NCBI GenBank assembly: GCA_037176885.1 | Contig: JAWWNJ010000007.1 | Location: 2,108,001 to 2,172,000, forward strand | Direction: 5' to 3' | DNA: 64,000 nucleotides | Origin: Favolaschia claudopus | Taxonomy: Eukaryota > Basidiomycota > Agaricomycetes > Agaricales > Mycenaceae | Shown: in pieces, positions 1 to 12,391 of the stretch | Layout: every line of letters begins with the position of its first letter | Numbering within the stretch: the first letter of the stretch is position 1 | Program-made: the position numbers and the translations under genes | The notes under the pieces: model-generated | What the model was told of the DNA's origin: nothing | The model's input: only the letters and a program-made list of their open reading frames with translations | The model's database searches: none

Positions 1-1357
1 CAACTCTGACCTCGCTACTTCTTCAGGGAACAGACGTACCAGGGGGTGGACTATGTGCACATGGCGTGCCGGAGCACTGGGGTCATTGGCGTCCTTGTAT
101 TGGTGGGCAGAGCGGTAGATTCCGCTTTGAGAGGCAGTCAGTCGGATTGTCATAAATGCAGCGATATGCTATCAAGCTCACTTTAACCCATCGAGCAGCT
201 TGCGGAAACCAGGCGAGAATTTGTCGTAGGCAGAGTAGCCTGAAGCCTAGAGCAAATGCAGTTAGCTCAGCAATCCCTGACCTCTGATGGATTCCGCCTA
301 CCCAGAGCGTATCGCCGCCGACCTCGGGAACCGTGTCCTGGTGCAAGTGTGTGTACCCTGGCGGAAACGCGAGATGTACCAAATCAGTGTGCCCTGAGCG
401 AAGCATTTTGAGTGACGCCTTCTGAGCAACCTTCGACGGACAATCAACTCACAGCCATAGCTCCCAGACGGATAGGCGTTTCGGAATCCGCGCGGAACCT
501 TCACCTGATACTCCCGCGCGCGCTCCCAAATGAGAGTCACTCCCGGCACTCCCGGCACCTGAGGCACCTGGGGATGAATCTCGATTTCGCCGTCGCCGAG
601 GTACACTCCCAGCTCTTTCTGCTTCTGTGGCGAAAGATCCTGGTCTCGGAAGACTATGGCGATCATGTCAGCTACATTTTTTCGAAGAACTTTTGGGATG
701 GTAATACGCACAGACAACCGAGCGCTCGCTGGACATCGAGACACGTTTTCAGCAATCGATTTGCATTGCAGAAGCCTGGACACGTACGCTACAAGAAGAG
801 CAAGCTCGTCCCGCTGCTGGTCAGTCAACTCCGCGAGCTGCAAGCCCACGATCTCGGTCTGCGGACAATTCAAGTCTCTCAACTGAACAGCGAGGAAGTA
901 GGAAACTCACCCCGACATGGATCGACAAATCCCTCACCTCCTTCGCCGCACCAAAGAGTGCCTTCTTCTCGGGATCAGCTCTGGTCCCAGGATCGACATA
1001 GTTCCGCAAGTTGGTCTGCAACTTCTCCACATCCTGAACAAATTCTACGCAGAAAACTTTGTCAACAAGATCCTCCTTATGAAAACTATCGTCGTCGTTC
1101 ACCAGGCTTGTTAGGGAGGTACGGGTATCCCTCTGCAAGGCATCGCTTGAGTTACGCGACCTTGTTCGGGCCCGAATGGGCAAGCTCAACTCACGCGAGA
1201 TATCAATTCCCGCTCTCTCGTAGCGCCGGAGCGTGTTTGCCGGGGGACGCTTGAAGGTGGCGCTTTCCTCGGGATACGTCGGCGTTTGGATAGCGCTAGG
1301 CTTGATAACCTGGTGCGCAGGAGTGGGAGTAACAACTTCGGTCGCAACTGGAGCCAT
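1..1357 (-). CDS. TauD/TfdA-family Fe(II)/2-oxoglutarate dioxygenase, 3' part outside window
   Basis: The family hydroxylates taurine, other sulfonates or related small acids using Fe(II), O2 and 2-oxoglutarate. The ATG at 1357 opens an N-terminal region ending in RDLSIHVGVS. Later exons carry FRDQDLSPQKQKELGEY-type sequence (about 660-580) and the block HTD...PPGYTHLHQDTVPEVGGDTLW (about 395-305), which holds the HxD iron ligands. After a further intron the frame reads ASGYSAYDKFSPGFRKLLDG, then a segment ending HIVHPLVR at the window edge. The second iron-binding His and the 2-oxoglutarate Arg should lie beyond base 1. At least four introns interrupt the frame. Downstream on the same strand order are an organic-anion importer and oxidative enzymes, suggesting a nutrient-use role. 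Substrate is not decidable from sequence. Family call is firm; exon edges are approximate. Confidence 0.85.
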
Positions 1358-1758
1358 GGTGTAAGTAGAATAAGCTCTGAACGCGAGAATATACTAGTAG
1401 CACTAGAAATCGTTTCGCGCCCCTCTAAATACTCCACCCTCTCACCTTTACTTAATAGTAATACTTACCAAGCGTCCTTAGCTAGTTAGCACGCAATACG
1501 ACTTCGAAATGGAGCCAAAAAGCGTTCTCGCGATAAGGGCAGATGACTTGGGAGAGTATAGTAAGGTATGTTGAACTTGGCTCGAAAATAGCGCAATTGC
1601 CTCCCATTCTCACACAATATTTTGGATTTGAATCATCTTTAAGTTTTGCCCGACGGGCCGCATTTGAAATTCCAAGGTGGGACACAGGGAGTTGGTTATG
1701 GCGTATTTATCACAAAATTTGCTTGACTGATTGGCATGGAATGGAGTCGTTTCTCTCG
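1358..1758. other. intergenic spacer
   Basis: This is AT-rich spacer between the dioxygenase start and the 3' end of the MFS gene. Short frames here show no family resemblance. It should include the promoter of the dioxygenase. Confidence 0.5.
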
Positions 1759-4321
1759 TTAAACCATAATCTCGTCTACTTTACGATGGTGATGTTCAAG
1801 TACAGGGACTGCCACTGTGCCCGAATCCACAGTACTAGTTTCCGTCGGCTCGAGTGTAGGTTGATTCGTATCTGATACTGCCGATTCAGAACCTTTCTTT
1901 TTATCACGGCGAAGGAGATAAAGAATCAAGAAAGTCCAAGTGACTGAAAGTGCGGTTAGTAAATCGCGACGGTCTCGGGAAAGAGTCTCACTCAGCAGGA
2001 ATTGCAGAACTACAATTAGCTTTTGGTTAGCAAGACGGCCGAGTGAGATTTGAAGAGCATACTTATAGACCAATGATAGCCTTTCGTCGCACGCGGAAAG
2101 TCGGTCGTCTTCCATACAAAATTTGGGGCAACTGCTTGAACGACATAGGCGAGATCGTTGCCCAACGCAACACAGATAGCCCGAAGTTCATTCTGCATTC
2201 ACTCGTTGGTTTTGCAAGTAAATAGTATGTATGTACGACTCACATCTGCGCCAGTGATCTCACTTATCCAGTTGAGAATGAGCGGTCCCGCGGTAGTCTG
2301 AACAACGAGTTTGAACCGTGGGAATTTTGGCAGAAATTTGAACTGAGACGCACTCCGAGGGTCATGAGGTAGAAATAGGCAAAATGTCCCCGTAAGTGAG
2401 TGTAAAGAGGCATAGAGAGCCATACGGTGTCGAATATCAGGGTGGTGATTGATCCCGCAATGACAAATGGCCATCTTAACCCTGCCAATTCAATCTTAGT
2501 ATCGAGTAGAGTGGGTCGAAAGACAACAGAGTTCGCTCACCTTTAGCCGGACCATCGCTGACCCAGGCTAATGTCAAAGCAGTTACAAAAAAGATGGCAG
2601 TTGCCGGAAGAGGCACTAATCGGAGAGTGTTCATGAATGTTAGCTCAGGAAATGACAAACGACACGAACACAATTGAACTTGTGAGACGGTGTAATGTAT
2701 CTCTGGGACAGGATACGGCTTAACGTTGAAGCTCTTGAGCCAATATTGCATAGGCGACTGTGCGCTGCCGTTGTTCCAGAGCACATACTCAATGGGCAAT
2801 ATATAAATATGCCAGCCAGTGAGGATTCGTCGCAACTAGATAACACCATCAGCGGTAAGGCTCAGCGAGAGACAGAGATGGTAGTAAATACCTTAGCCTT
2901 GCTCCATGGCTCTTTCTCCTTCCGCCCAACAGCTTTCATTCTTGCGCGGGCCAGGGCGATCTCCTGAGGAAAATTAATTGCTACGTGAATTGGAATCGAT
3001 TTGAGCGGCTTACATCGGCGCTGAGAAGCAAGGACGGCTTGGCCGACCAGGGCAAATCAGGAAGAAAAACAAATCCGAAAAGGGCAATTGGAATGGTGCT
3101 TATGAATGCTTCAGACTTGCTTCTTTGCAGGTCAATAGAATCGAACGTACACGATAGCATCGACAATCATCAACCATCTAGGTGCAGTCATAAGCGAAAA
3201 ATAAGACTGTGACAGAGGCCAGAGTCCATACCTCCACCCAGCTAACCCACGAACACCGTCTAGATTGTTGTAAGCCGCCGTTTGCAAGAATCCGGAAAAC
3301 ATCGTTCCAAGGGAGCCGGACGCCCAGAATATGGTCGATCGCTTTGCTAGTTCGCGCGGTGTATACCTGTAGTATCCATCGGCTCAGCAGAACAATATGT
3401 TTGTTGGAAATACACAGACCAGGAGCCCAAAATGTAATGCATCCCGGGGTAAAATCCGGACTCGAACAAACCAACTGTGAGACATATAAGAAACAATCCA
3501 ACTTCAGACCAAGAATACCCGACCAAGAAACCTCAGCGCGTAGAGGGCCTCGACATTCTTCACTGAATATGTTCCCAGTGTTGCAAGCCCCCAAGCCAAT
3601 TCAAGCTTGCCAAGCCAAAGTTGAACGATATGTCGCGAAAAACCACTTCCACGAAACGCTTACCGTCGGGATGACATACTGCGGTGAAATCCTCGTAAGC
3701 AGTAAATTCGACGGCAGTTGGCCAATAACATAGCTGCGAAATTGTCATACATACAGCCGAAGCGAGCAAGAGAAATCAATCATCTTACCCGGCAGTCCAG
3801 TAGGAAGTCGCATGAACCAGTTCGTTACCATTCATGTTTCTGACAATATTGTCAAAAAAAAGAAAGCGAGACAAGCCGGCAGAGAACTCACAGATCTTCT
3901 TTCATTCCGGCAAAGAACTAACAGAAATCCATCGATCAGCAAATGGCAGATTATTTTTGTTTGAAGGGAAGTCAGTACAGCGCTCGTAACATTGGTCTAT
4001 AAAGTCAACAAGGATGAGGTTGATATTGTATTTCGTTCGTCACAGCTGTGCACATACCTGGTCAAGATTCTTGATGAAATAACCCAACTTCAAAGAGATA
4101 GGTGAGCGAATACATTTTGCAGAAGAAGAAAAAAGATATACCGAAGCGAATAACAGCAGGGAGGCATCGACCTTGAACAACATCCGTCGTTCCTCCGCTC
4201 CTACATCTGCAGTATCCCATAGAATTCCAAGCCACGAACGCTTTGGCGGTTCCCTTAGCACAGTGGTATGCTGTGAATCCGAGTCGGACGAGGGGGATTC
4301 GATTGTCTTCATCGACGCCAT
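1759..4321 (-). CDS. MFS anion:cation symporter, Dal5/allantoate-pantothenate type
   Basis: This is a plasma-membrane permease of the fungal Dal5/Tna1/Liz1 group, which imports allantoate, nicotinate, pantothenate or similar organic anions. The ATG at 4321 gives MASMKTIESPSSDSDSQH, followed by a family-like start (LGYFIKNLDQ, then TNVTSA and GMKEDL, then NMNGNELVHATSYWTAG). Further down come WGLATLGTYS, ESGFYPGMHYILGSWYTPRE, the central-loop GFVFLPDLPWSAKPS and NDLAYVVQAVAPNFVWKTTD. The tail is a charged, Ser/Thr-rich segment ending at the TAA at 1759. At least ten introns are needed and one exon (LGYFIKNLDQ) is only 30 nt. The gene lies between a TauD-like dioxygenase and a flavin monooxygenase, consistent with uptake for a catabolic set. 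The transported compound cannot be told from sequence. Confidence 0.85.
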
Positions 4322-4740
4322 GTTAAGTGATAGCGACACCAGTCTTCTGGCACAGAAAAAGGCCAGAGGAAGGCACACAAGTACCTCAAATAGAAACGTC
4401 CTGTTTCTTGCGCTATTTGCGCGATAGAGTGCGTTTATGGTGCCATTGCTGTCGTAACAGTCAGAAGATAGTGCTAAACTTCGAAGCCTGTCTAATCGCT
4501 CAAGGACGCCCAACTGGGGAGTCAAGAACACCGTTATCGTGATCGAGGATTTTTGACAATATATCGCGTCGAATGGCGTCTTTAGATAGAAAAGGCGCGG
4601 TGCCTGACACATACCCAATGATCCAGAACTCATAGGACTTTAGTCAGTGAACCACGACGGAAGCTCTATCGAAACAAGCGTACGGACATGCAGTCATTGT
4701 ACATCTGAATCGGCATGGGATGATGATACAGCAGGTGCAT
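4322..4740. other. intergenic spacer
   Basis: This covers the promoter of the MFS gene and the 3' flank of the flavin monooxygenase. Open frames crossing it continue upstream from the MFS start and show no family signal. Confidence 0.45.
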
Positions 4741-7069
4741 TCACCAGTCTTCTCCATGTACCCAGTCCAATGAAGATACAGTACCATTGGGGAGCTCAGC
4801 AAAGACCACGCCATACTGGGCCTGCATCCAGACACTCGTAATCTGAGGTAAACTTTTGAAAACTTCAGCGTCTGCATTGCTTCAGATATCCATCCATTGA
4901 CAAATACGTACTCTTTAGATTGTCCGTCGATCTCATTAGACGCTTAGTACAAGTGGTATCACCAGAGTAACAACCCAGACTTACCTGTTTCCCCCCGTAT
5001 TTGACGGCTGCATCGTTCAGCCATCCAAGAAAGAACCGGATATTAGCTTGAGAGCCCGTCAGCCTCACAGAGCATCGTCTCACTGAACTCTCATGCGCAC
5101 CTGCTGTCCGTTCGGCTCCCAAGAACTGGAAGTGACGTCCGTATCCACCGCGGTCCCTCACTCGTTCTTCATATCTTCGCCACAGTTCAGCCCTCCCGGG
5201 AAGCAACGCCTTGCCCGACCACACTTTCGCGAGGGCTAGCGACAAGTACTCGGAGTATGTGAAGGACTGCATGCCCCAATTCACTATGGTAGGAGGGTAT
5301 TTCAGAACAGGATACGTAGAATAATGAGTTAGATGTCGTACTGCTGAGAAATCCGATAGTAGGTTCCTCAATGTATAGGAAATCTTCATGGAGGGAGCGC
5401 AGATGACTGCCATCCGTGACAATGGGATGTTCAGACGGGGTCGAGGAGTTGTGGAACTGCGGCAGGAAGGGGAATGAATACCGGAATCCCGTTGCGAATA
5501 TGATACGCTCGATGCCAACTAAGAACTGTTTGACTCTCATGAGAGTAGCACTAGGAAGAGTATTCAAATCGGCTCACAGTTCCGTTCACAAGCTCTATGC
5601 TGGAATTGGAAGGGTGGAAGCGGCGAATCTCTGGGACGAGGCTAACGTTCCTCGGAAGGCGCTGGAGCTGTAGGCGTCCTGCCTCGTATGGGAGATTGGG
5701 GTTTGGTGGCTGTTGATCGCGACGGTGAACTGAATGTATAAGATGTATACGATGAAAGCACTGACCCGGACGGACTGAAAGATTGTTTTTGCATGAAGAT
5801 CAATTTCTCTGCTTATCTCGACACCACTTGTCTATTATGCGAACGTCAAAGTTACTTCATGAGATGGCGTAGAGGTGCGATACTGACCGCTCCCCCGACA
5901 ACCAGCACCGTTTTGTCCTCAAAGGGTTGCGGGCGCCGATACTGACGAGAGTGAGATACGCTCTCGGGGAATTTCTTTGACCAGTCTTGGAGACCAGGGA
6001 TCGAAGGAATGTTCGGGGCATTGTATCTTTGTGATGTTAACACACGATCCATATGAAGATGTATCAACCCACCTTCCAGTTGCGACGACAATAGCATCGA
6101 AATCCTGGGCCTCAATCAGCCGAGTAACTCCAAAGGCACTGCCAACTTACCTCCGTCCACCACGTAGCCTTGCTCCTATTCGACTCGACTCGCTCCAGCC
6201 GCTTCAGCGTAAGTGTCCAGCCTCTCTCCTGTCCAGTCTCATCGTAACGCTTCTCGACGAGTTCTACCCGGGTGTTGTATGCAATGTCCGAGTTCACGTC
6301 GTTACTATTTACCCCATGAAAAGATGCGAACGCTCGCAAGTAGCGGCCAAGAAGTCGGTGAGGGAGGTCTGATAAGGATGTGAGTGGTAAGGCGGTATGT
6401 GCAGGTCATGACTCACGCCAGGGAGTACCCGGTGGCCAGGGCAGTTCTGTTATCTAAATCCTTGGGTTAGCGTCCGGCCTCGTGAAAGTCGCGCGTTGAT
6501 CTTCTCACTTGCTGTATGGGCTGGACATCTAAATCAGCGCTATGGGCAAAGCATACGGCACAAAGCGTACAGCCGGAGCATTGCTCTCAAGTGACGCCCA
6601 CACCGGCTTGGGGCCCCGGTGCGCCCTCCACTGCGCCTCGCCGTCCGAGTAATATTTCACCACAGGGAACTCCGACCCACGAGGAGGCAATGATGGGACG
6701 AAGTCCCCCACTGACGGATCGGCATTCGGTATGGGAGCATCCAAAGGTATCTCTTCTGTATAATGCCAGTTACCGCCCGGCACATCATCTCGTTCGAAAA
6801 CCCGGACACGCGAAAATCCTGCGCTGCTGAGTTCTCGATACGCAATGAGTCCGCTTTGAAAGGGAGATGTTGTTCAGTCCTGCGATTTATAGTTGAAGAA
6901 TATCCGAGATCACTGACCTGACCCCAGCTCCAATTATTGCCACTTTATTTACAGGCCACTTGAGCTCGAATATGTCATGGTCATCCGACTCGGTGTTGAA
7001 TGGATATTGCGTCGCCCCCGACAGTAATGGGGCAGCAAGAAACCAGAGGCAAAAGCGTAGTCTGAGCAT
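4741..7069 (-). CDS. flavin-containing monooxygenase with N-terminal signal peptide
   Basis: The protein is predicted to oxygenate N, S or carbonyl substrates using FAD and NADPH. It starts at the ATG at 7069 with a hydrophobic leader (LRLRFCLWFLAAPLLSG), unusual for a cytosolic FMO, so it is probably secretory or lumenal. KVAIIGAGVSG, formed across an intron, is the FAD GxGxxG motif and is followed by ERDDVPGGNWHYTE. The FMO signature region reads FPESVSHSRQY, matching F-x-G-x3-H-x3-Y except that Glu replaces Gly. TVLVVGGAVS is the NADPH-site strand and RIIFATGFRYSFPF the FATGY block. The C-terminus, after two introns near 4985 and 4905, reads ITSVWMQAQYGVVFAELPNG and ends in HGEDW at 4741. 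It sits between the importer and an aldolase. Family confident; substrate unknown. Confidence 0.85.
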
Positions 7070-8018
7070 CGTTAGAGCCGCGTTGGTATCCGTGACGTTT
7101 CTTAAGTACTCTACCGTCTGTCGTCAAATGCGGCCACGATGGCGCAACATCTAGTTCTTCTATTCGGCTGGCGCCGTATTACTCTTGAGTTCCACGGTTG
7201 ATTTGGAAGCCTGCGTATACTTCACATCTTCGACGTTGCTCCTGTATTCGAACAGCCTGGCTGTCTCCCCCATCGCTATCAATTTAGAGCTCCTTGCCAA
7301 TTCCGTTCTTTATCGGCCCGTGTGCGCGCGTAAAAGTACTCGAGGTCAGCGTTCAACCTGGAGCTCTGTCTCGTAATAATCAGCGCTGGTTGAATGACAA
7401 TCGATATTCCGTTGGATTGAGGAGAACGAAAAAAGGGAGGCCAACACTCGACGCGCTGATGACAGCATCAAGCGCTGATGGCAACAGTTCGGAGATCACC
7501 GCACGCTTTTCCATCTTTCACCCACAAGTGACTACGACTCTGGGAATTGACCTTCTTGGCTGTATTCTCGAACACAGTGCCAACAATAAGCAGCTGTCTC
7601 GAAGCCTAGGTGTCACTGTTATCTTTGCCGCCGGGCTGCGTCAACAGTGGGGAATGTTTAACTAACAAAATCAAGTGGCAACATCGATATCTCTATCGCA
7701 TGGGTCCACTGGCAGCAAAATATTGTCTCCCGAATTTGACCGCCTACGGAATCGCTCAACCCTCAAATGCGCCCGGCGGCCCTCGATAACAAGGCTCGGC
7801 ATTAAGGCAACGACCGCCGAGAGACTAAAACTAGTCCAGTACTAACGGAGTTGCATTTAGTTCAGCCAAACTCAACAGCACCCAGTACGACACCGGAATA
7901 GCACCTGATGCCATATGCGTTCTTATTGTTTTCAAGGAAATGATATTCGATCCCTGGTCACCCGATAAAAGTCTAACGCTGCGATGAAAGTCCTCCTTGC
8001 TCTTTTCCAACACACAGG
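7070..8018. other. divergent intergenic region
   Basis: About 950 bases separate the divergent starts of the flavin monooxygenase (minus) and the aldolase (plus). A 123-codon frame at 7294-7665 shows no family resemblance. The region probably holds both promoters. Confidence 0.5.
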
Positions 8019-9260
8019 ATGGTCTCCAACGGTACAGCAAAATTCACAATCGACCCCGCAGCTCAAGCTTCATGGTCCGCACCCACCCGCCAGCAATCCA
8101 GCAACATGCGCGGTCTCATCCAGTCTGGCAAAGTTCTTCTGGGCCAGGTCTTGTCCTACCCCAGCAGACACGTCGCGAAGACCCTGGCAGTAACTGGAGC
8201 GGATTGGATTTGGATTGTGAGCCCAAGTCTAAATTATCACCCCGACGGCGACGGTTTTACTAAAGATTCATCATCGTTTCCTTTCTCAGGACGCCGAGCA
8301 TGTTGCCTGGTCTCCCAAGCTACTCGCAGAGGTTATACAAATCATCAATCATGAGAGCGGCGGAAAGCAGATACCTATCGTACGTGTCCCCAGCAAGACA
8401 GCGTTCGATTACATGGTAAAATTTTCTCTCTGTGCTGCTGAACTATCATAGGACTGAGACCGAAATGGATTTGATCAGGCATGGGCCATGGACGCCGGAG
8501 CGGGAGGCTTGATCTTGCCTCATATCGAGACTGCCGAGGAGGTAGCCGCCGTAGCTAAGGCCTGTCGGTTCCCGTGAGTGCCTCTGCATCATTTTAGCCG
8601 CCTGTTTTCATTGTTGATCAAATTTCAACCAGACCAGAAGGACATCGTTCTTACCCACCCTTTACATTCGTGAGTGGTCTTTTTGACGGCTGACTACAAT
8701 CCGTTCCATTCCTGATGCGTATTCTTACAGCTCCCAGGCGTGACGGACGCCACTCCACCTGGAGAAACCGTATACAGCCTCGCCAACAAACACATCGCTA
8801 TCATTCCTCAGATTGAATCCCGGGTCGGCATCGCGAACATCGACTCCGTCATGCAGATGGATGAAGTTGACGCGGTGATGATCGGTGGTAGGTCACGGTA
8901 ACTTTGAATTCCCGAACAAAAGGTATACTGACAAAAATTTACTCTGCTTTCATTCAAGCTGGCGACCTGAGACTAGACATGGGTCTATCAGTCGGGTTCG
9001 TTGGCTCCGAACCCGAGTTTGTCGCAGCGATGGGTCGGGTCACCGCGATGTCAAAGAAATATCAGAAGTCACTGGTCGGAGTGGCAATTGGCCAGTCCAT
9101 GATCGAAGAAAGGTTGAAACAGGGTTTCACCATCTTGGTGAACACTGTTGATTTATACACCCTGGCTTTCACGACAATCACGGAGCTTGGGGCAGCCAGA
9201 GCTACTGTGGAATCTTACTTGACCGATACCTCGAAAGCAGAGTCCGGAGAGAACTGCTAA
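8019..9260 (+). CDS. HpcH/HpaI-family class II aldolase
   Basis: Members cleave 4-hydroxy-2-oxo acids (for example 2,4-dihydroxyhept-2-enedioate) to pyruvate plus an aldehyde with a divalent metal. Six exons join in phase: 8019-8216, 8290-8415, 8479-8573, 8633-8669, 8731-8887 and 8959-9260, giving 304 residues, normal for the family. Diagnostic blocks are GADWIWIDAEH, AWAMDAGAGGLILPHIET, FPPEGHRSYPPFTF, IAIIPQIESRVGI (metal-ligand Glu) and MIGAGDLRLDMGL (metal-ligand Asp). Exon 4 is only 37 nt. No signal peptide is seen, so it is probably cytosolic. It is the only plus-strand gene in the oxidative neighbourhood and faces the flavin monooxygenase head to head, so the pair may share regulation from 7070-8018. 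The natural substrate is unknown. Confidence 0.92.
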
Positions 9261-9458
9261 TTACTTGCCTATGTCTGAACAATGAATTAATATTACATGC
9301 TTTTTTCTTGGGGGCCTTTGGTTGTAAAATCCACAACATCCACCCCGTAACGAGCACGAAAATCATCTCAAGACACGTAAGAATGGCTGAAGCTTAGGTT
9401 CCAACTGAATATTACAGTAACAATATATGTTCCACGTCGTAAGTTATATATCAGATAT

Positions 9459-12033
9459 CTACACCACTTGCGGATGGATCAACCTCTGCACCGTGTCGTT
9501 CTTCTGCCGTATTAACCCGGCCATAGCAGGGAAATCATGCAGCGTACTACACATTACCTGATCCCCCAACTTCGTACACTGATCCAACGTTAAAATAATA
9601 GCCGTCCAACATGTCTACGAAAAAGGTGTTAGGCGTACTTGTAGGGCTCGAGTATGAAACGTAAGACCACCCACCGAAATAACTGGATCTAAATGCTCGC
9701 AATCCTGCTCCGTAAAGATGCTGGAGATGCTGGTAATCTCTAACACAGCAGAATATTTCTTCTGCCTCAACTCAACATGATCGGCAGAAAAAAGCGACAG
9801 AAGGGCAGCAGTGCCGGTGAGCACGAGGATTGAGCACACCTTGAGATTCAGAGCCAATGTGCTCATGGCAGGACAAAATGCTAGCCTCGTGAGGGTGAGG
9901 GTGATGAAGCTGCGATGCGAGTCGAGAGCCTCCATGACGTTCCAGTATGAGCATTGCCATCCATCCACTTCAGAGTCGCCTAGACCAAGTAAATACACGT
10001 AACCTGAGATTGAGCGTAAAAACGTACTGAGCCCGGAGCGCTGTGACCACTGCGTTGTAAGGCGCTGTGTTTGATACATGAGAAATGCGCTTTTCGCCCG
10101 GAAGTAATTCCCATCGGCGTAGATATTAGGGCGGTCCTGAAAACATGAAAACATCATTATCAGCTGAGACATTCCACTCACAATGAGCTTCTTGAAATTG
10201 TCTTCGAGAAATCCGTCAATAAGACTGGGCAACTTGAGTGTGATGATGTGAAACAAATCCGAATACACGAGCTGGACCACCGCAGCCTGCGTCTCCGCCA
10301 GGTCCGAAACCGGCTGCGGCGTAAACGTGTTCCTCGACGCCTCTATGTTCGGAAAAGCATCGAGATGATGCGCGCGTATCAGTCCGTTGCCCATGATGAT
10401 GAACTCCCGCGCACGGCCAACATTCCCCAGAGAGAGGAAATATATTGCCAGCAAGTTGATTGCTTGCAGGCATGCGACAGGGTAAGGTGTAAGGCAGAGT
10501 TCGTAGTGATGTATAGCGTCGTATGTAAGACGCATCTGCTCGTCTTCGCGCGCGCGTGCTCCGGGTAGACAGAGAGCAGTTTTCTCCAACTGACGAGCAA
10601 GCATATAGCCGAGGAGCTGGGAAGCGTGAAGAACTGCTGGATGAAGCATAGACTCGTCAGTAGATCCATCCACTATTGAAACGAGGGTCGGCTCTGATAC
10701 GCTAAATCCCAGCTGTGTGCGGTGAAGCACGAATAATCTTCGCCTATAGAACAGTTAGCCCGAAGAAAATTCTCGCAAATTGACACGTTCAACATGCAAC
10801 ATACATTGTGCTCAATTCCTCCGATTCAGTTTCTGGCCGTTGAGTGGGCAGCGCGACTTGGTAATATGGCGTATGGGGATTCGCATGCAACCGATCAGAC
10901 GAGCTAGTCTGTTGCGGCATATTTACAGACACTTCTGGAGGAACCAGATTGCGCTTTTCGACATTCTCGAGGAACGAGGCCCGACTGTAAAGTGTGAGTG
11001 AAATTTTGAGTAATACGAGCAAGTTTGTCCTACGCCTGAGAAAGTTCAGTCAAAGTGGCATAATTGTCGGGAATGGAAAAAGTATCTGAAGGGTCGACCT
11101 CAACCTCAATAGGGACGTCGTCAGCATCGGTCGGAGAGGTTGATTCGACGAGAGGATGTGGCGGGGAATGAGTCAAAGATCCAGAAGCTACCAATGTCGC
11201 AGACGAAGTGTCCGATCCCGGAGTGAACGGAATTTCAGGAGACGTGTGCGGAGAATAAGTTGGTGGCTTGGCCGGGGGTTCGGGGAAGGAGCTGAGCGAC
11301 TCAGTGCGGCTGCTCTCGATGCCTTCCATTGCGGCAGGCTCGTTGAGAATATGCGTCAATGATTGAGTTGAATTTTTCGAATTATCGGACCGGGCAGTGT
11401 TGTGAATGTCCGAAGAACGAGACGGACCGGGTGAAGAGCTGTCGCTGGAATCGTCGTTGTGCCCCACTACTTTACCCCATTTTGGAAGCTGGGGCAGAGT
11501 TACGGTGATTCCGTCCGGATATTCGCAAACTATCTTTTTCCTCCCTGACGAGCATGTACGGCAAGGGAGTTGGCCGTCGCATCTCTGGATGGCGGATATT
11601 GAGAAGCGCACAGGCATGTAAAGTAATGCGCACCTTCTTCTTCCGCCTACATTGCAAGTGAAGCGCGCGTGTTTCAGACGAAAGAATTAGTCAGGGACTT
11701 GCGAACTCACCGACACTGTAGACAAGCCTGCCCTTTCCTCAGCTCGACTCCAAACCGACTCTCTTTTGCATTGGCATCATATTCGCAGACCAGGCCATGG
11801 CTTTTACATGAAGAGCACGGTTCTGAACCATCGCAACGCTACAAGTAACAAAACGTAAGTGGGGGATCTAGTGTTACACAACGAAGCTGCCGCACGATCT
11901 TCCGTATTTTGCAGCGGGAACATGTGGGTGTTTTGAGTTTAGCATCAATAGGGAGCGATAACGGGTCCTTCGTCGTCGTGGTCATCGTCGTGGTCAGGAC
12001 GAGAAACCGAAGGGGTAACAGCTTACTCATCAT
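9459..12033 (-). CDS. fungal transcription factor with two tandem Zn2Cys6 clusters
   Basis: This is a nuclear regulator of the Gal4 class. Exon 1 (12033-11896) ends CSRCKIRKI. Exon 2 (11838-11711) gives RCDGSEPCSSCKSHGLVCEY and then CLQCR. A 13-nt exon (11646-11634) adds RKKK. Exon 4 (from 11584) gives RCDGQLPCRTC and IVCEY. Both clusters fit CX2CX6CX5CX2CX6-8C, and exons 2 plus 3 total 141 nt, keeping phase. A Ser/Pro-rich linker follows. A long C-terminal half resembling the fungal-specific TF domain (9660-10730) includes FLRSISGYVYLLG. A last exon runs to the stop at 9459. An in-frame ATG at 11985 is an alternative start. It lies beside aldolase, dehydrogenase and dioxygenase genes and could be their local regulator, which is inference. 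Confidence 0.85.
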
Positions 12034-12391
12034 TTCAGACTTCTGATCGCCGACCAGCCGAAACGGAAATTTCCGTTGTTCAAGTTGAATGCATTATGCC
12101 AGTGGATTTGTAACACTCATCGTCAGACGGTGTGGCAAAGATTGAGGTAATACGCTGTAATACGCAAGTACTAGTAACACGCTCGCCGACTTTGCCAAGT
12201 AACATATTACTAGACTTTGTGATAGAAATGTCAAATGATATCGTTTCGACTCAGGTTACAGTACTAGAAGAGATTTGGGGTCCTCTATGTTGATTTAGTC
12301 CACACGTCGTGGGGATGGGTCGACTTTGCGATACAGTCTCTCTCCGTACGAACGGATCGGGTTCACCCGATCACACGTCTTCCAAACCTCC

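Noticed and set aside
4861..4920. An apparent 32-nt intron near the 3' end of the monooxygenase
   Set aside because: A 59-nt intron using the same donor and the AAAAG acceptor keeps phase and gives the same C-terminus, so no ultra-short intron is needed.
7294..7665. 123-codon plus frame between the monooxygenase and aldolase
   Set aside because: No recognisable domain, and it lies where two divergent promoters are expected.
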